This document shows, piece by piece, positions 54,435 through 63,324 of a stretch of 64,000 bases of DNA; the stretch's first letter is position 1; every line of letters begins with the position of its first letter. Both the position numbers and the translations under genes were made by a program. The notes under the pieces are model-generated. The model was not told the DNA's origin, searched no databases, and worked only from the letters and a program-made list of their open reading frames with translations. Source of the stretch: a virus; the IMG/VR virus record IMGVR_UViG_3300036791_000379, positions 1-64,000 of that record, one strand, 5' to 3'.

Positions 54435-55009
54435 ACGATACTCTTGCTGGCAGGCGCGCCCTCATCGACCTGATAGATGTGAAGACTCAGCGTCTGCGCA
54501 TTGGCGAACGGAGCGCCCGCACTGTTGCGTGGCGAGATCGCGATTGTCAGGGCTGCGACGTCGCCGCCGGGCGGAGCGCGTTGGGTCGCGCTCTCGATCC
54601 TGTGGCTGACGAACTGTGTCGCGTCGTTGCGCGCCTCGATGCGCAGCACACGACCGGGTAATGCTGCCGTCGTGAGCGTCGTCGAGATGTCGCTGTCGTC
54701 CTGATTGTTCTTGGCGATGACAATTTGCGTCGCGGTGGCAGCGTCATCGTTATTCCAGCCGAGCTGACCGATGCTCTTCACAGCGGTGACGGCACCCGCG
54801 ACCGCTTCGTAGCTGTCCGACCACGCCTTTAATTCGGACGGCGCAGGCGGCGGCGGATCGGGCGGCACATAGGGATCGGGCACGCCGCCGTCATCGAGCC
54901 AGCGCTGATAGTCCTGCCAATCGCGGTTGGCGTCGTCGTTCGGGATGTGCGTCATGTCGGCGGTGCGGATCACGACGGCATCGGTCTCGGTCAGTTGATA
55001 GTCGGCCAT
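54431..55009 (-). CDS. Tail-fibre assembly-like protein
   Basis: 192 residues. DWQDYQRWLDDGGVPDPY matches the N-terminal signature of tail fibre assembly/chaperone proteins in alphaproteobacterial phages. The remaining 120 residues contain beta-rich DUF4376-like or unique sequence. It sits directly after the fibre gene, the usual place of a chaperone. Confidence 0.7.
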   Translation of the reverse strand: MADYQLTETDAVVIRTADMTHIPNDDANRDWQDYQRWLDDGGVPDPYVPPDPPPPAPSELKAWSDSYEAVAGAVTAVKSIGQLGWNNDDAATATQIVIAKNNQDDSDISTTLTTAALPGRVLRIEARNDATQFVSHRIESATQRAPPGGDVAALTIAISPRNSAGAPFANAQTLSLHIYQVDEGAPASKSIV

Positions 55010-55011
55010 GT

Positions 55012-57639
55012 TCATAGCCTCGCGTCGGCGACCCAATGCCACAGGCGGATCAGACCAGCGGCGGCTGCTCCTGCCGAATAGACCCGCGCGGCGATGCTGG
55101 AGGTAAAGTCCACAGTCGCCGCGAGGTCCACAGTGCCATAAGCATCGTAGACAAATCCAACCGCGCCGGTCTGCACCGAGTAAATCTTCAGCGACGGTGC
55201 CGAGCGCTTCTCCACTTTGAACCGCACTGACTGACCAGCCTGAATTGCGGTCCCACTGAAGCCCCCACCTATCATCAAGACCTCACATCCGTTGTAGGAT
55301 GCCGCACCGGACGCAGTCGTGTAATCGTAGCTCTTCTCCCAATGGCGCTTGCAGAGCGCCAGTTCCTGATCGAAGGGCCGGATCAGGCAGTTCGCGCGTG
55401 CAGAGCTTGGCACGTCGCTGCCGGGGGTGACGGTGACGCCCGTGATCTGCACCGTGTTGCTGACGCTGCCGAACCAATGCGTGTTCGCGCTGGTGCCGTA
55501 GAAATTCCCAGCCTGCCACGCATTCGGCGTGCCATAGAAGTTCGACCCGATGTCGAAACTGAAGTCGAACCACATGCCGACCGTCTTGTCGGTGGTCCAC
55601 GTCCCCGCAGTGTCACCCCCCACTGTGATCGTCTTGTATTCCCACGTTGCTGCCGCGTTGACGGTGAAGTTCGCGACATAGCAGCGATTGCCAGCACCGT
55701 TGTGGATCGAGACGGACGCCGTGCCAGCGACGGTCGCAATAATCCAGAAGCCAATCGTGATCGCACGCGCGCCCGCAGCGCCCCAACCAAGCCGCGCCAT
55801 GCGGTAGCCCTCGATTGGATGCTGGATGATGGTGTAGTCGCCAGCCGCGACGCTCGCCATCGCCGTCGTCGCTTGCAGCGAGAAGCAGAACGGGTAGCCG
55901 CTGAACGGATTACCTGCGCTTTGAAACCCCCTGAAAACTCCCCCCGACGAACTCGTGAACAGGCACTGCCAGCCATCGACAATGTATTTTTGCAAAGCGC
56001 CTGACACGAGCGCAACTGACGCCGTGCCGTTCTCCTGCGACACCTCCATCGCGCCGTTGATCTGCAAGCCGTTGAAGGCTTGGGCATCGAACGGCGCGGC
56101 GTAGATGTTGACGCGCGCAGTCTGCTGCTGCAACGAGTTGAGCGCCTGCGCCGCGTCGTAGCGCACCATGGCGTTGTAGGTGGCATTGACATCCGCCATG
56201 CTGGCGACCTGTTGCCACGCGCCCCATGCCGCGCCGACTTTCGAGCGCACATAGGTCGGACCGTTCGCGACTTCCAAACGTGTCGCGCGCTGGAACGTGT
56301 AATTCGCAGCGTCGGCATACCCGACGATTTCGAGATACCAGTACCCGGTCAAGGCGATGGGCAGATTGACGCACGATGGATCGGCGGAGTAGGTGCCCGC
56401 CGCCGTCAGCGTGTTCAGATCGGTTGCAGCCGAAAGCGCAATCGTCTGGTTGATGCCAAGGTTGCCGCGTGCGGTCGCCGGGACAGTTATCTCAATGAGA
56501 TTGTTGTCGCCTGACATCAAGCGATGCCAGCTTCCCCATGTGCCGCTGTAGTTTCGGACATAGACCGTCGCGATGTTCGCCTCGTACATCGTCGCGCGCT
56601 GCATGACGAAACCGGAATTTTGCGTCAGCACTTCCAGATGCCAGAAGTGACCAGCGACCGGGACGTTCGTGCAAGCGTTGTCGGCGGTGATGTAGGTGCC
56701 GGGGTTCGTGATCGTGTTGAGATCAGAACCAGCCGCAATCACAATCTCTTGGCGGATGCCGAGATTGAGCCGCGAGGTCGGCACGTTCGCGACATCGGAC
56801 AGATTGTTGGTCGAGAGCATGTCGCCAGAGCCGGGACCGGACGGACCAGCCGGACCCGGTGGTCCCACCGGACCTTGAATGCCTTGGATGCCCTGAATGC
56901 CTTGCGGCCCACGGATGTTGCCGACCGGCGAGCCCCACGAGCTGCCGCTGTAGCTGTAGACATCGCCGTTCGTGGTGTTGAGATAGTTGTCTCCGGCGAG
57001 CACGCCGCTGATCGCGCCGGGAGCACCAGCGCCCTCGTACCAGAGCGTGCCGCGCACGCCTTGGATGCCCTGCGGACCCACGAGCGACGCGCCTGCGGGC
57101 CACGCGCCACCCGCCTTCGGACCGAACAGGAAATGCGATGTGGTATTGATGAAGAAGTTGCCGTTGACGCCGACACCAGCAGTCGGATCGATGGCACCGT
57201 ACAGCACCGTATTGCCGTCGACGCCGGGGTTGCCCTGCACGCCCTGAATGCCTTGCGGACCCGGTACGCCCTGAATGCCTTGGATGCCCTGAATGCCCTG
57301 CGGACCGATGAGCGACGTGCCAGCAGGCCACGATCCTGCAGCCTTCGGACCGAACAGGAAATGATTGGCCGTGTTGATGTAGCTGTCGCCGTTGATGCCG
57401 ATCTCAGGCGTCGGATTGCCGATGCCATAATGGATTTGATTGCCCGGCAGGCCCGGCGTCCCGGTCGGTCCCTGCGGACCCGGCGGTCCGATAGGACCCG
57501 GCACTTCCGAAGCCGGACCCGGCGGTCCCTGCTCCAGTTCCTGAATGACCTCGACCGCGAAGTCAGCGACGACGACGACAGGATCGCTGCCGGTGCTGTC
57601 CGTCGAGACGTCGGTGTCTTGGCTGATGTCGACCTTCAC
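55012..57639 (-). CDS. Tail fibre with collagen-like repeats
   Basis: 875 residues. Residues about 35-270 contain collagen-like Gly-X-Y stretches (GPPGPQGPTGTPGLPG; GPQGIQGIQGIQGVPGPQG) that separate knob-like units, two of which share INTANHFLFGPK/INTTSHFLFGPK. Two pyocin-knob-like repeats follow (LGIRQEIVIAAGSDLNTI and LGINQTIALSAATDLNTL). The C-terminal 350 residues are beta-rich and probably bind the host surface. Likely a trimeric fibre. Confidence 0.88.
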   Translation of the reverse strand: MKVDISQDTDVSTDSTGSDPVVVVADFAVEVIQELEQGPPGPASEVPGPIGPPGPQGPTGTPGLPGNQIHYGIGNPTPEIGINGDSYINTANHFLFGPKAAGSWPAGTSLIGPQGIQGIQGIQGVPGPQGIQGVQGNPGVDGNTVLYGAIDPTAGVGVNGNFFINTTSHFLFGPKAGGAWPAGASLVGPQGIQGVRGTLWYEGAGAPGAISGVLAGDNYLNTTNGDVYSYSGSSWGSPVGNIRGPQGIQGIQGIQGPVGPPGPAGPSGPGSGDMLSTNNLSDVANVPTSRLNLGIRQEIVIAAGSDLNTITNPGTYITADNACTNVPVAGHFWHLEVLTQNSGFVMQRATMYEANIATVYVRNYSGTWGSWHRLMSGDNNLIEITVPATARGNLGINQTIALSAATDLNTLTAAGTYSADPSCVNLPIALTGYWYLEIVGYADAANYTFQRATRLEVANGPTYVRSKVGAAWGAWQQVASMADVNATYNAMVRYDAAQALNSLQQQTARVNIYAAPFDAQAFNGLQINGAMEVSQENGTASVALVSGALQKYIVDGWQCLFTSSSGGVFRGFQSAGNPFSGYPFCFSLQATTAMASVAAGDYTIIQHPIEGYRMARLGWGAAGARAITIGFWIIATVAGTASVSIHNGAGNRCYVANFTVNAAATWEYKTITVGGDTAGTWTTDKTVGMWFDFSFDIGSNFYGTPNAWQAGNFYGTSANTHWFGSVSNTVQITGVTVTPGSDVPSSARANCLIRPFDQELALCKRHWEKSYDYTTASGAASYNGCEVLMIGGGFSGTAIQAGQSVRFKVEKRSAPSLKIYSVQTGAVGFVYDAYGTVDLAATVDFTSSIAARVYSAGAAAAGLIRLWHWVADARL

Positions 57640-57986
57640 CGGCTCGCTCCCGGATTGTTGGTCAGCGTGCCCGACCAGATGCGATAGCGCTGCGTGGTGC
57701 CGGTGATGAAGCGGACCAGCGAGTGGTCGTAGTCGCCAAGGTCGAGGTGAACGAGCTGATCCTGCGTGATCTGCACGGTGAACTTGCCGTTGGTCGGATC
57801 AATGATGACGAGCGCGCCGTTCTCGGTGGTCAGCAGCAGCTCTTCGGCGGCATCCTGCGCATGCCTGCGCAGGCCCATCCGCAGCGTGTTGCCGGTCAGA
57901 TCAATCGGCAAGCCATCGACAGTCTGATAGGCGAACTGCCGATAGAAGTCGGCGTCGTTCTCGACGGTGATGTTGACGATGGCCAT
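57636..57986 (-). CDS. Hypothetical tail/baseplate-associated protein
   Basis: 116 residues. FYRQFAYQTVDGLPIDLTGNTLRM then GKFTVQITQDQLVHL has an immunoglobulin/BppU-like beta pattern seen in phage tail accessory proteins. Its position between fibre genes supports a structural role. Confidence 0.7.
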   Translation of the reverse strand: MAIVNITVENDADFYRQFAYQTVDGLPIDLTGNTLRMGLRRHAQDAAEELLLTTENGALVIIDPTNGKFTVQITQDQLVHLDLGDYDHSLVRFITGTTQRYRIWSGTLTNNPGASR

Positions 57987-57992
57987 TGCCGC

Positions 57993-58607
57993 TCACCAGT
58001 GCTTCGGCTCGTGGTCGAGGAATGTCTTGAACAGCGCGATGATCTGCTCGCGCTTGGTGATCTTGCCGCTCTTCAGTCCGCCGATGGCGTTGTTGTAGGC
58101 GGTGTAGCAAGCCTGCATGTGATCGGAGAGGCCGGTCGCCAGAACACTCTTAATCTCCGCGTTGGTCACCGCGTAGCCGACGCCGTCAGCGCCGAACCAG
58201 ATCGTCGTGTATTGATTGTCGAGTTGTGCGCGGTTGGTTGCGATGTTGATCTCGGTGCGGTTGTACTGCGCCGTCATCACCGGGAAGCCGTTCGGTGCCG
58301 ACACGGTCGCCGCCGACGTGAACCCGGCGTCAATCGCCAGATTGAGTTGGTTTCGCGCCGCATATTCCTGCGTGCAATAGATGCCGTAAGGCGTCAGCAC
58401 GTCTTGCAGCGCCGCGTCGGTCTGGTTGCCAGCATTGTCGCGCGGCCATGCTGTCGCCGTGTAGCCGTTGCTGACCCAATCGGTGTAGCCCTGATCGCTG
58501 GTCGGGATTTGCGTTTGCGATGCGCTCGAAAAAAGCCGTCCGTCGTCCGCCAACCAGTACCAGTTATAGGGATTGTAGGCGCTGCCGCCGATTGTACCAT
58601 TAGACAT
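57993..58607 (-). CDS. DUF4376-like tail-fibre protein
   Basis: 204 residues. The C-terminal half (RNQLNLAIDAGFTSAATVSA ... YTAYNNAIGGLKSGKI) resembles DUF4376 tail fibre domains. The N-terminal half is Tyr/Trp-rich. Overlaps the next gene by 8 nt. Confidence 0.7.
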   Translation of the reverse strand: MSNGTIGGSAYNPYNWYWLADDGRLFSSASQTQIPTSDQGYTDWVSNGYTATAWPRDNAGNQTDAALQDVLTPYGIYCTQEYAARNQLNLAIDAGFTSAATVSAPNGFPVMTAQYNRTEINIATNRAQLDNQYTTIWFGADGVGYAVTNAEIKSVLATGLSDHMQACYTAYNNAIGGLKSGKITKREQIIALFKTFLDHEPKHW

Positions 58608-59922
58608 AGACGCCTCCGTTCGAAGTCGCGCCAGCGATTGTGCCGGGGAAGGCATTGATGCCGCCGCCGTTGCTGTCGATCACCGAGTTGGTGGCCGATA
58701 GATATTTCTGTCCGGTGACATTCGCGTAGCCGGTGATGCCGCCTTGGAAGGCCAAGCTGATATTCGATGCGGCGAGCGCAATGGCGAAATACGGAAGGGT
58801 GACCGCAGCGGGGATCGCCAGAGTCGGCAACTGCAAGCCATTGACGCCGACGTTGCCGTTGACGTTCGCATCGATCCAACCGCCGCCCTGAATTGGACCG
58901 CCCACCGAGCTGCCGACAATCCGGTGAGCAGCGTACAAGCCGACCGTTGCCTTGCCGACGTAGAGCGAGTAGCCAAGGCACGCGCCCCAATCAATGTTGC
59001 GCAATGTGATGGTGCTGCTGGCGCTGAACTGCGCGCAATTACAGGTATCCGAGTTCACCGACTGACTGCCGGTCGAGATCAGCCGGAAGCCATCGACGGT
59101 TTGGACGCCGCAGTTGTAGCCGTTGCAGGCGGTGTGATTGACGCCGGTCACGACGACATTCTGAGGGTTACCGGAATTGCCCTGCCAAACGACTGCGCCG
59201 GACCCTGCGGGCGCTGGCAGCGTCCAGTTCGCATAGCCAGCGTAATCGGCGACATGCACGGTGACGCTGAAGCCGTTCAGGTTGAACTTGTTGATTTCGG
59301 TCGAGGCGCGCTGCAGCGTCTTGAACGGCCCCTTCACAGCGGAGACGAAGACCGCGCTGGTGCCGTCCCAAGCATCGTTGCCCGCGTTGCCGTCGACATA
59401 GTAGTCGCGCGATGCCGTCAGGTAGATCGGCGCACCCGCGACCGTGCCGCCCGACCACACAAGCTGGAAGGCCGCGCCATCGTAGACGAAGCAGCAAATC
59501 TGCCCGAGCCTCAACTCGCCGCCGACAATCGGTGAACCATCGATATGCACGATGGGCTTCGGTCCCATCGCGTTGACGTTCAGCACTGACGGCCCGGTGT
59601 TCGGGTTGCCGATCTTGGTGATGACCGTCATGTATTTGAAGTACACTGACGGCGCGGGTGACTGCGTCACCTGATAGGCATTCGACGTGCCAGCGTCATC
59701 GTCCGAGATCAGCAACTGACTCTGCACCGCCTTCGCGAGCTGCGACAGATCGCCGTCATCTGGCAGCGCGAGCCCGGCGTCGGCGATCAGCGCAACGATC
59801 TCGCGCTGCGGATACTCGATGCTCTCGGCTGGCGGGATCGAGCCTGCGCGACCGACTGACGGATCGCCGTTGATGTACGGCGCGTTCGGATCGGTCACAC
59901 CGTAAGGCTGATGATACTTCAT
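58600..59922 (-). CDS. Tail fibre/spike protein
   Basis: 440 residues. The N-terminus (YHQPYGVTDPNAPYINGDPS and GSIPPAESIEYPQREIVAL) is a recognised anchoring region in Mu-like fibres. From about residue 170 the sequence is beta-helix-like (DYYVDGNAGNDAWDG). Probably a receptor-binding spike. Confidence 0.82.
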   Translation of the reverse strand: MKYHQPYGVTDPNAPYINGDPSVGRAGSIPPAESIEYPQREIVALIADAGLALPDDGDLSQLAKAVQSQLLISDDDAGTSNAYQVTQSPAPSVYFKYMTVITKIGNPNTGPSVLNVNAMGPKPIVHIDGSPIVGGELRLGQICCFVYDGAAFQLVWSGGTVAGAPIYLTASRDYYVDGNAGNDAWDGTSAVFVSAVKGPFKTLQRASTEINKFNLNGFSVTVHVADYAGYANWTLPAPAGSGAVVWQGNSGNPQNVVVTGVNHTACNGYNCGVQTVDGFRLISTGSQSVNSDTCNCAQFSASSTITLRNIDWGACLGYSLYVGKATVGLYAAHRIVGSSVGGPIQGGGWIDANVNGNVGVNGLQLPTLAIPAAVTLPYFAIALAASNISLAFQGGITGYANVTGQKYLSATNSVIDSNGGGINAFPGTIAGATSNGGVYV

Positions 59923-59938
59923 GGCGCGCGTTCCTCTT

Positions 59939-60730
59939 TCACGGCGTTCCTGCCATGGGGTCGTCGGGAATCGCGCCCGAGTAATCCCAGACAATTTGGG
60001 TGTGCGCTGGCTTCCAGCGGGCAATGATGCATTCGAGGTCCTGCGCGCGGCCGATGCGCAGATGAGGGTCGACGCCGGTCTGTCCGCCGCCGCCGCCGCA
60101 GCGGAACCACGTCAGGCTCGTCTTGTGGACATGCACCGTCCAGTAGAAGCGGTTGGTATCGGGACCGAGCCCGTAGTTCGGATACTCCGACAGCTCGCCG
60201 TTCTGAACGCGCTCGCCGTTGATGTCGTAGACCGGCAGATAGCCGCGCACGAAAGTGCCGGAGAACATCGGATTGGTGCCGTCACCGTAGACGCGGTTGT
60301 CGCCGCAACGATCGAGTCCGACCATGAACGGCCGAAATTCGCTGATGGTGATCGAGTAACCGAGATAGGCCGCCGTATCGATGAAGAACTGCCGCGACTG
60401 ACCACCCAGCATGGTCATGCGCAGCACCAGCTCCTTCTGGCGTTGGCCGATGGTCTGCGCCTGCGACCAGCAGGGATCAGGCAGTCCCCAGTTGCGCTCC
60501 CAGTCCGGCAGCAGCTCCATCGTGATGCGCGGATCGCTCTCGATCTCCAGCAGGTCCGCCGCCCGGCCGTCGACAAAGCCCCAGTATTCGGCGAGGCCTC
60601 GACAGGTCAGGTCGAGCGTGGTGCCGGGATATTTCGGCCACGCCTGCCCCTGCGGCAGCAGCGCGAGGAAGGCGTTGCCGTAGTCGTCACCTGATCGTCG
60701 AACGTGGATATCGACGACGACGTCCGTCAT
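59939..60730 (-). CDS. Mu gp48-like baseplate/tail protein (DUF2313, YmfQ)
   Basis: 263 residues. AFLALLPQGQAWPKYPGTTLDL, RAADLLEIESDPRITMELLPDWERNWGLPD and QRQKELVLRMTMLGGQSRQFF match the DUF2313 family (Mu gp48). It follows the gp47 homologue in Mu order. Confidence 0.88.
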   Translation of the reverse strand: MTDVVVDIHVRRSGDDYGNAFLALLPQGQAWPKYPGTTLDLTCRGLAEYWGFVDGRAADLLEIESDPRITMELLPDWERNWGLPDPCWSQAQTIGQRQKELVLRMTMLGGQSRQFFIDTAAYLGYSITISEFRPFMVGLDRCGDNRVYGDGTNPMFSGTFVRGYLPVYDINGERVQNGELSEYPNYGLGPDTNRFYWTVHVHKTSLTWFRCGGGGGQTGVDPHLRIGRAQDLECIIARWKPAHTQIVWDYSGAIPDDPMAGTP

Positions 60731-61803
60731 GGCTCATCGAACAGGATGGTGCCGAGCACCGCCATGTAGCCCGGCGCTGGCATGACGTAGTCGCTGTCGG
60801 TGACGAGCTTGAACGAGATCACGCCGGGCGCATTCATGATTGCGTAGGACACCCAAGCCGCGAAGATGGTCTGACCGGGGAACGCCATTTCGTGCAGCAT
60901 CTCGCGCACGCTGGCCTCGATCGCACCGGAGACCTCGGCGGTGTTCGGCACCAGATTGGCGATCTCGATGTCGATGAACTGCTTGATCGGCGCGACGACG
61001 TAGCAGTCTTTCACGGTCACCGGCCGCATCTTGTCGACGTAGTCGGCGACGGCGGTGATGTCTTGCGGCTGCGGCCAGCCATCATCGTCGGCGTGCAGCT
61101 GATCCATCAGGAAGCGCACCGTCACGGTGCCGACGCCCATCTCGTTGGGATAGGCCCACGCCCGCGTCACGCCGGGGACTGCCAAGGCCCATGTGACGTA
61201 ATCGCCCTGTGCGCCGCCCATCGGTGGCTGCTGGATGCGCTGCAGGATTCTGGCGCGCAGATCGTCGTCGTTCTCGGTGTCGACGCCGCCGAGCATGCTG
61301 ACGACGGTCGCCGTGCTGTCGACGCCGGGGATTGCCAGCGCCAGTGTGTCCCCGACATTCATGTTGCCGACGATGCCGGGATCGAGCGCGCGCACGGTGG
61401 TCTCGACTGGATTGCCACCTATCGTGACATCGGCCGTCGTCTCGTAATCAGCGAGTGGTCCCGTCAGTTGTGTCCCGGTCGGAACGATGACGCCAACAGT
61501 CCCGGTGAATGTCGCCGAGCCCTGCGCGAACGTCGCTTGCTTGCGGCCTTTCGAGCCATCGGAATTGACCAGCCAGATTTGTCCGTGCCGATCTAGCCAT
61601 TCAGTCTCGGCAGTGTCGGGCAGGAGCTGCAGCGCCAGCCAGTCGACATACTGCAGCGTCAAATGGCACAGGCCGCCCTGCGCATCGGAGAGCACGCGCA
61701 GGACTGAATTGGGGACACTCGCGTCCGCGCCGGGCAGCGTCGCACGAATGTTGTCGCGAACGAGGCCGCGCACCTCTTTGAGCGTTGGCGTTGACCATGG
61801 CAC
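60727..61803 (-). CDS. Baseplate J-like protein (Mu gp47)
   Basis: 358 residues. The N-terminal TLKEVRGLVRDNIRATLPGA, and TAETEWLDRHGQIWLV, then the repeated beta segments and the C-terminal LVPNTAEVSGAIEASVREML, define Baseplate_J. It forms part of the contractile-tail baseplate wedge. Confidence 0.92.
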   Translation of the reverse strand: MPWSTPTLKEVRGLVRDNIRATLPGADASVPNSVLRVLSDAQGGLCHLTLQYVDWLALQLLPDTAETEWLDRHGQIWLVNSDGSKGRKQATFAQGSATFTGTVGVIVPTGTQLTGPLADYETTADVTIGGNPVETTVRALDPGIVGNMNVGDTLALAIPGVDSTATVVSMLGGVDTENDDDLRARILQRIQQPPMGGAQGDYVTWALAVPGVTRAWAYPNEMGVGTVTVRFLMDQLHADDDGWPQPQDITAVADYVDKMRPVTVKDCYVVAPIKQFIDIEIANLVPNTAEVSGAIEASVREMLHEMAFPGQTIFAAWVSYAIMNAPGVISFKLVTDSDYVMPAPGYMAVLGTILFDEP

Positions 61804-61806
61804 GGT

Positions 61807-62310
61807 TCAGGACCCCTCGATCTCGTCCCATAGAATTTGAAAGCGCAGCTCGACCGGCGTCTTCGGTCCGCGATAAAGCACCACATAGGCGTCGATCCGC
61901 TCGACCCCGATACGCATCGCCTGCACGTCGAAACTGGAGACGATCATCAGATCGACGAAGGGCTGCAGCGCCTCGACGATGTACTGCTCGACACGGGCAA
62001 CGGTCGCCCCTTCGGGGTCCTCCGGTCCGACGATCTTGCTTCGTCTCAATAGCCAGAGCCGCGTGCCGATCGGCCAGCCGTCGAACAGCTCTTGGGCGTC
62101 GAGATCACCCCACCAGCCGGCGCGATCCGTCGAGTCCGGGTCAGGCAAGATGTCATCGGGCTGCGCCAGCGCGTCGGTGCCGAGCGCGACGATCACCGCC
62201 GAGGCGAGCGCCTGCGTGTCGTCGAGCGTGCCATCCGGCAGCAGAGACCAGTCGACGCTGATCGAGTAACGCGGCCAGCGCGGGTCCTCGACGAGACGGA
62301 TGTCAGGCAC
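61807..62310 (-). CDS. Mu gp46-like baseplate protein
   Basis: 167 residues from a GTG at 62310. DIRLVEDPRWPRYSISVDWS, DDTQALASAVIVALGTD and RAGWWGDL match phage gp46 family features. A baseplate component between gp45 and gp47. Confidence 0.86.
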   Translation of the reverse strand: MPDIRLVEDPRWPRYSISVDWSLLPDGTLDDTQALASAVIVALGTDALAQPDDILPDPDSTDRAGWWGDLDAQELFDGWPIGTRLWLLRRSKIVGPEDPEGATVARVEQYIVEALQPFVDLMIVSSFDVQAMRIGVERIDAYVVLYRGPKTPVELRFQILWDEIEGS

Positions 62311-63307
62311 GAGCGGCTTCCAGCTCGGCGACGCGCTGTTCGAGGGCAGCGATGCGCGCCAGCGGGTCCTCCAGCGGCTGACCGTCCATCGACGTCGGCG
62401 GTCCCGGCTTCGTCGCATTGACCAATACCGCGCCGACGCCGCTCGTCTCCGTGGTCATGCCGACGCCGCCGCTGACGCCGTAGATCGGATGGTCGGAGTC
62501 TTCGGTGCCGAGATGAATCTCGCCGATGAAACACCACTTCTTCGATTGCTTGTCGTAGTAGCCGACGACACTGTCATCGCCGTCGCGAAACTCGATCCGC
62601 TTCTTGCTGACACGCATCTCGTTGTTGACGCTCTCGCCCTCGTGCTTGTAGTCCTGCTGCTGGCCACCGCTCTGACCGGACGTGCCGCCGCTGTCTCGCG
62701 CGCTCGGAGACGCCGAGCCGCCGCTGCTGCCGCCATCCTGCCCTTGTGCTGCACTGCCTCGCTTCGGGCGATCCTGTTTTTTCTTTTCGACGTGGCGCAC
62801 GGACACGAAGCGCTCAGTGGTCTGACCGCTGCTGCCGCTTCCGCTGCTGCTCCCGTCACGCGATCCCGGAGTTGCCCCACCGCCGCCGCCCTGCTGCTGG
62901 CTGTCATCGGGATTGTCGAGCGAAAGGATATAGACCCCAGTGCGACGGATCAGCGTCATCTGGCCGAGATCGTCGTATTGCGAGTTCTCGCCCGGCTTCA
63001 TGCTCATCGGCCGATAGCGGCGGTCATCCATCACACCGCAAAAATTCGACGTGCGGTTGCCGCCGAAATACGACATGAAGCCTTCGGCGCAATCCTCGAT
63101 CTTGCCGTCCTTGCCCTTGGTCGCTGGCTTGACGACGCTGGAGAAGCCGTAGTTCTGCGGGCACTCGACGGCTTCCCGGCCCTCGCCCATCATTGCGCCC
63201 TTCATCTGCTGCATCATCTTGCCGTCGTCGATGGTGTCGATCAGGGCGCGAGCGCCACCGCTGGTGTAGCCGGTGAAACCTTGGGTCAACGGTGTCTGGC
63301 GATGCAT
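62303..63307 (-). CDS. Mu gp45-like baseplate/spike protein
   Basis: 334 residues. The N-terminal and C-terminal parts (EAVECPQNYGFSSVVKPATK; RDGDDSVVGYYDKQSKKWCF) fit the Mu gp45 spike family. Between them lies an unusual Gly/Ser-rich stretch (about residues 135-215) that looks inserted or low-complexity. The tail ends in a coiled coil (IAALEQRVAELEAARA). Confidence 0.8.
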   Translation of the reverse strand: MHRQTPLTQGFTGYTSGGARALIDTIDDGKMMQQMKGAMMGEGREAVECPQNYGFSSVVKPATKGKDGKIEDCAEGFMSYFGGNRTSNFCGVMDDRRYRPMSMKPGENSQYDDLGQMTLIRRTGVYILSLDNPDDSQQQGGGGGATPGSRDGSSSGSGSSGQTTERFVSVRHVEKKKQDRPKRGSAAQGQDGGSSGGSASPSARDSGGTSGQSGGQQQDYKHEGESVNNEMRVSKKRIEFRDGDDSVVGYYDKQSKKWCFIGEIHLGTEDSDHPIYGVSGGVGMTTETSGVGAVLVNATKPGPPTSMDGQPLEDPLARIAALEQRVAELEAARA

Positions 63308-63324
63308 GAGAACGTCTTCCTTTT

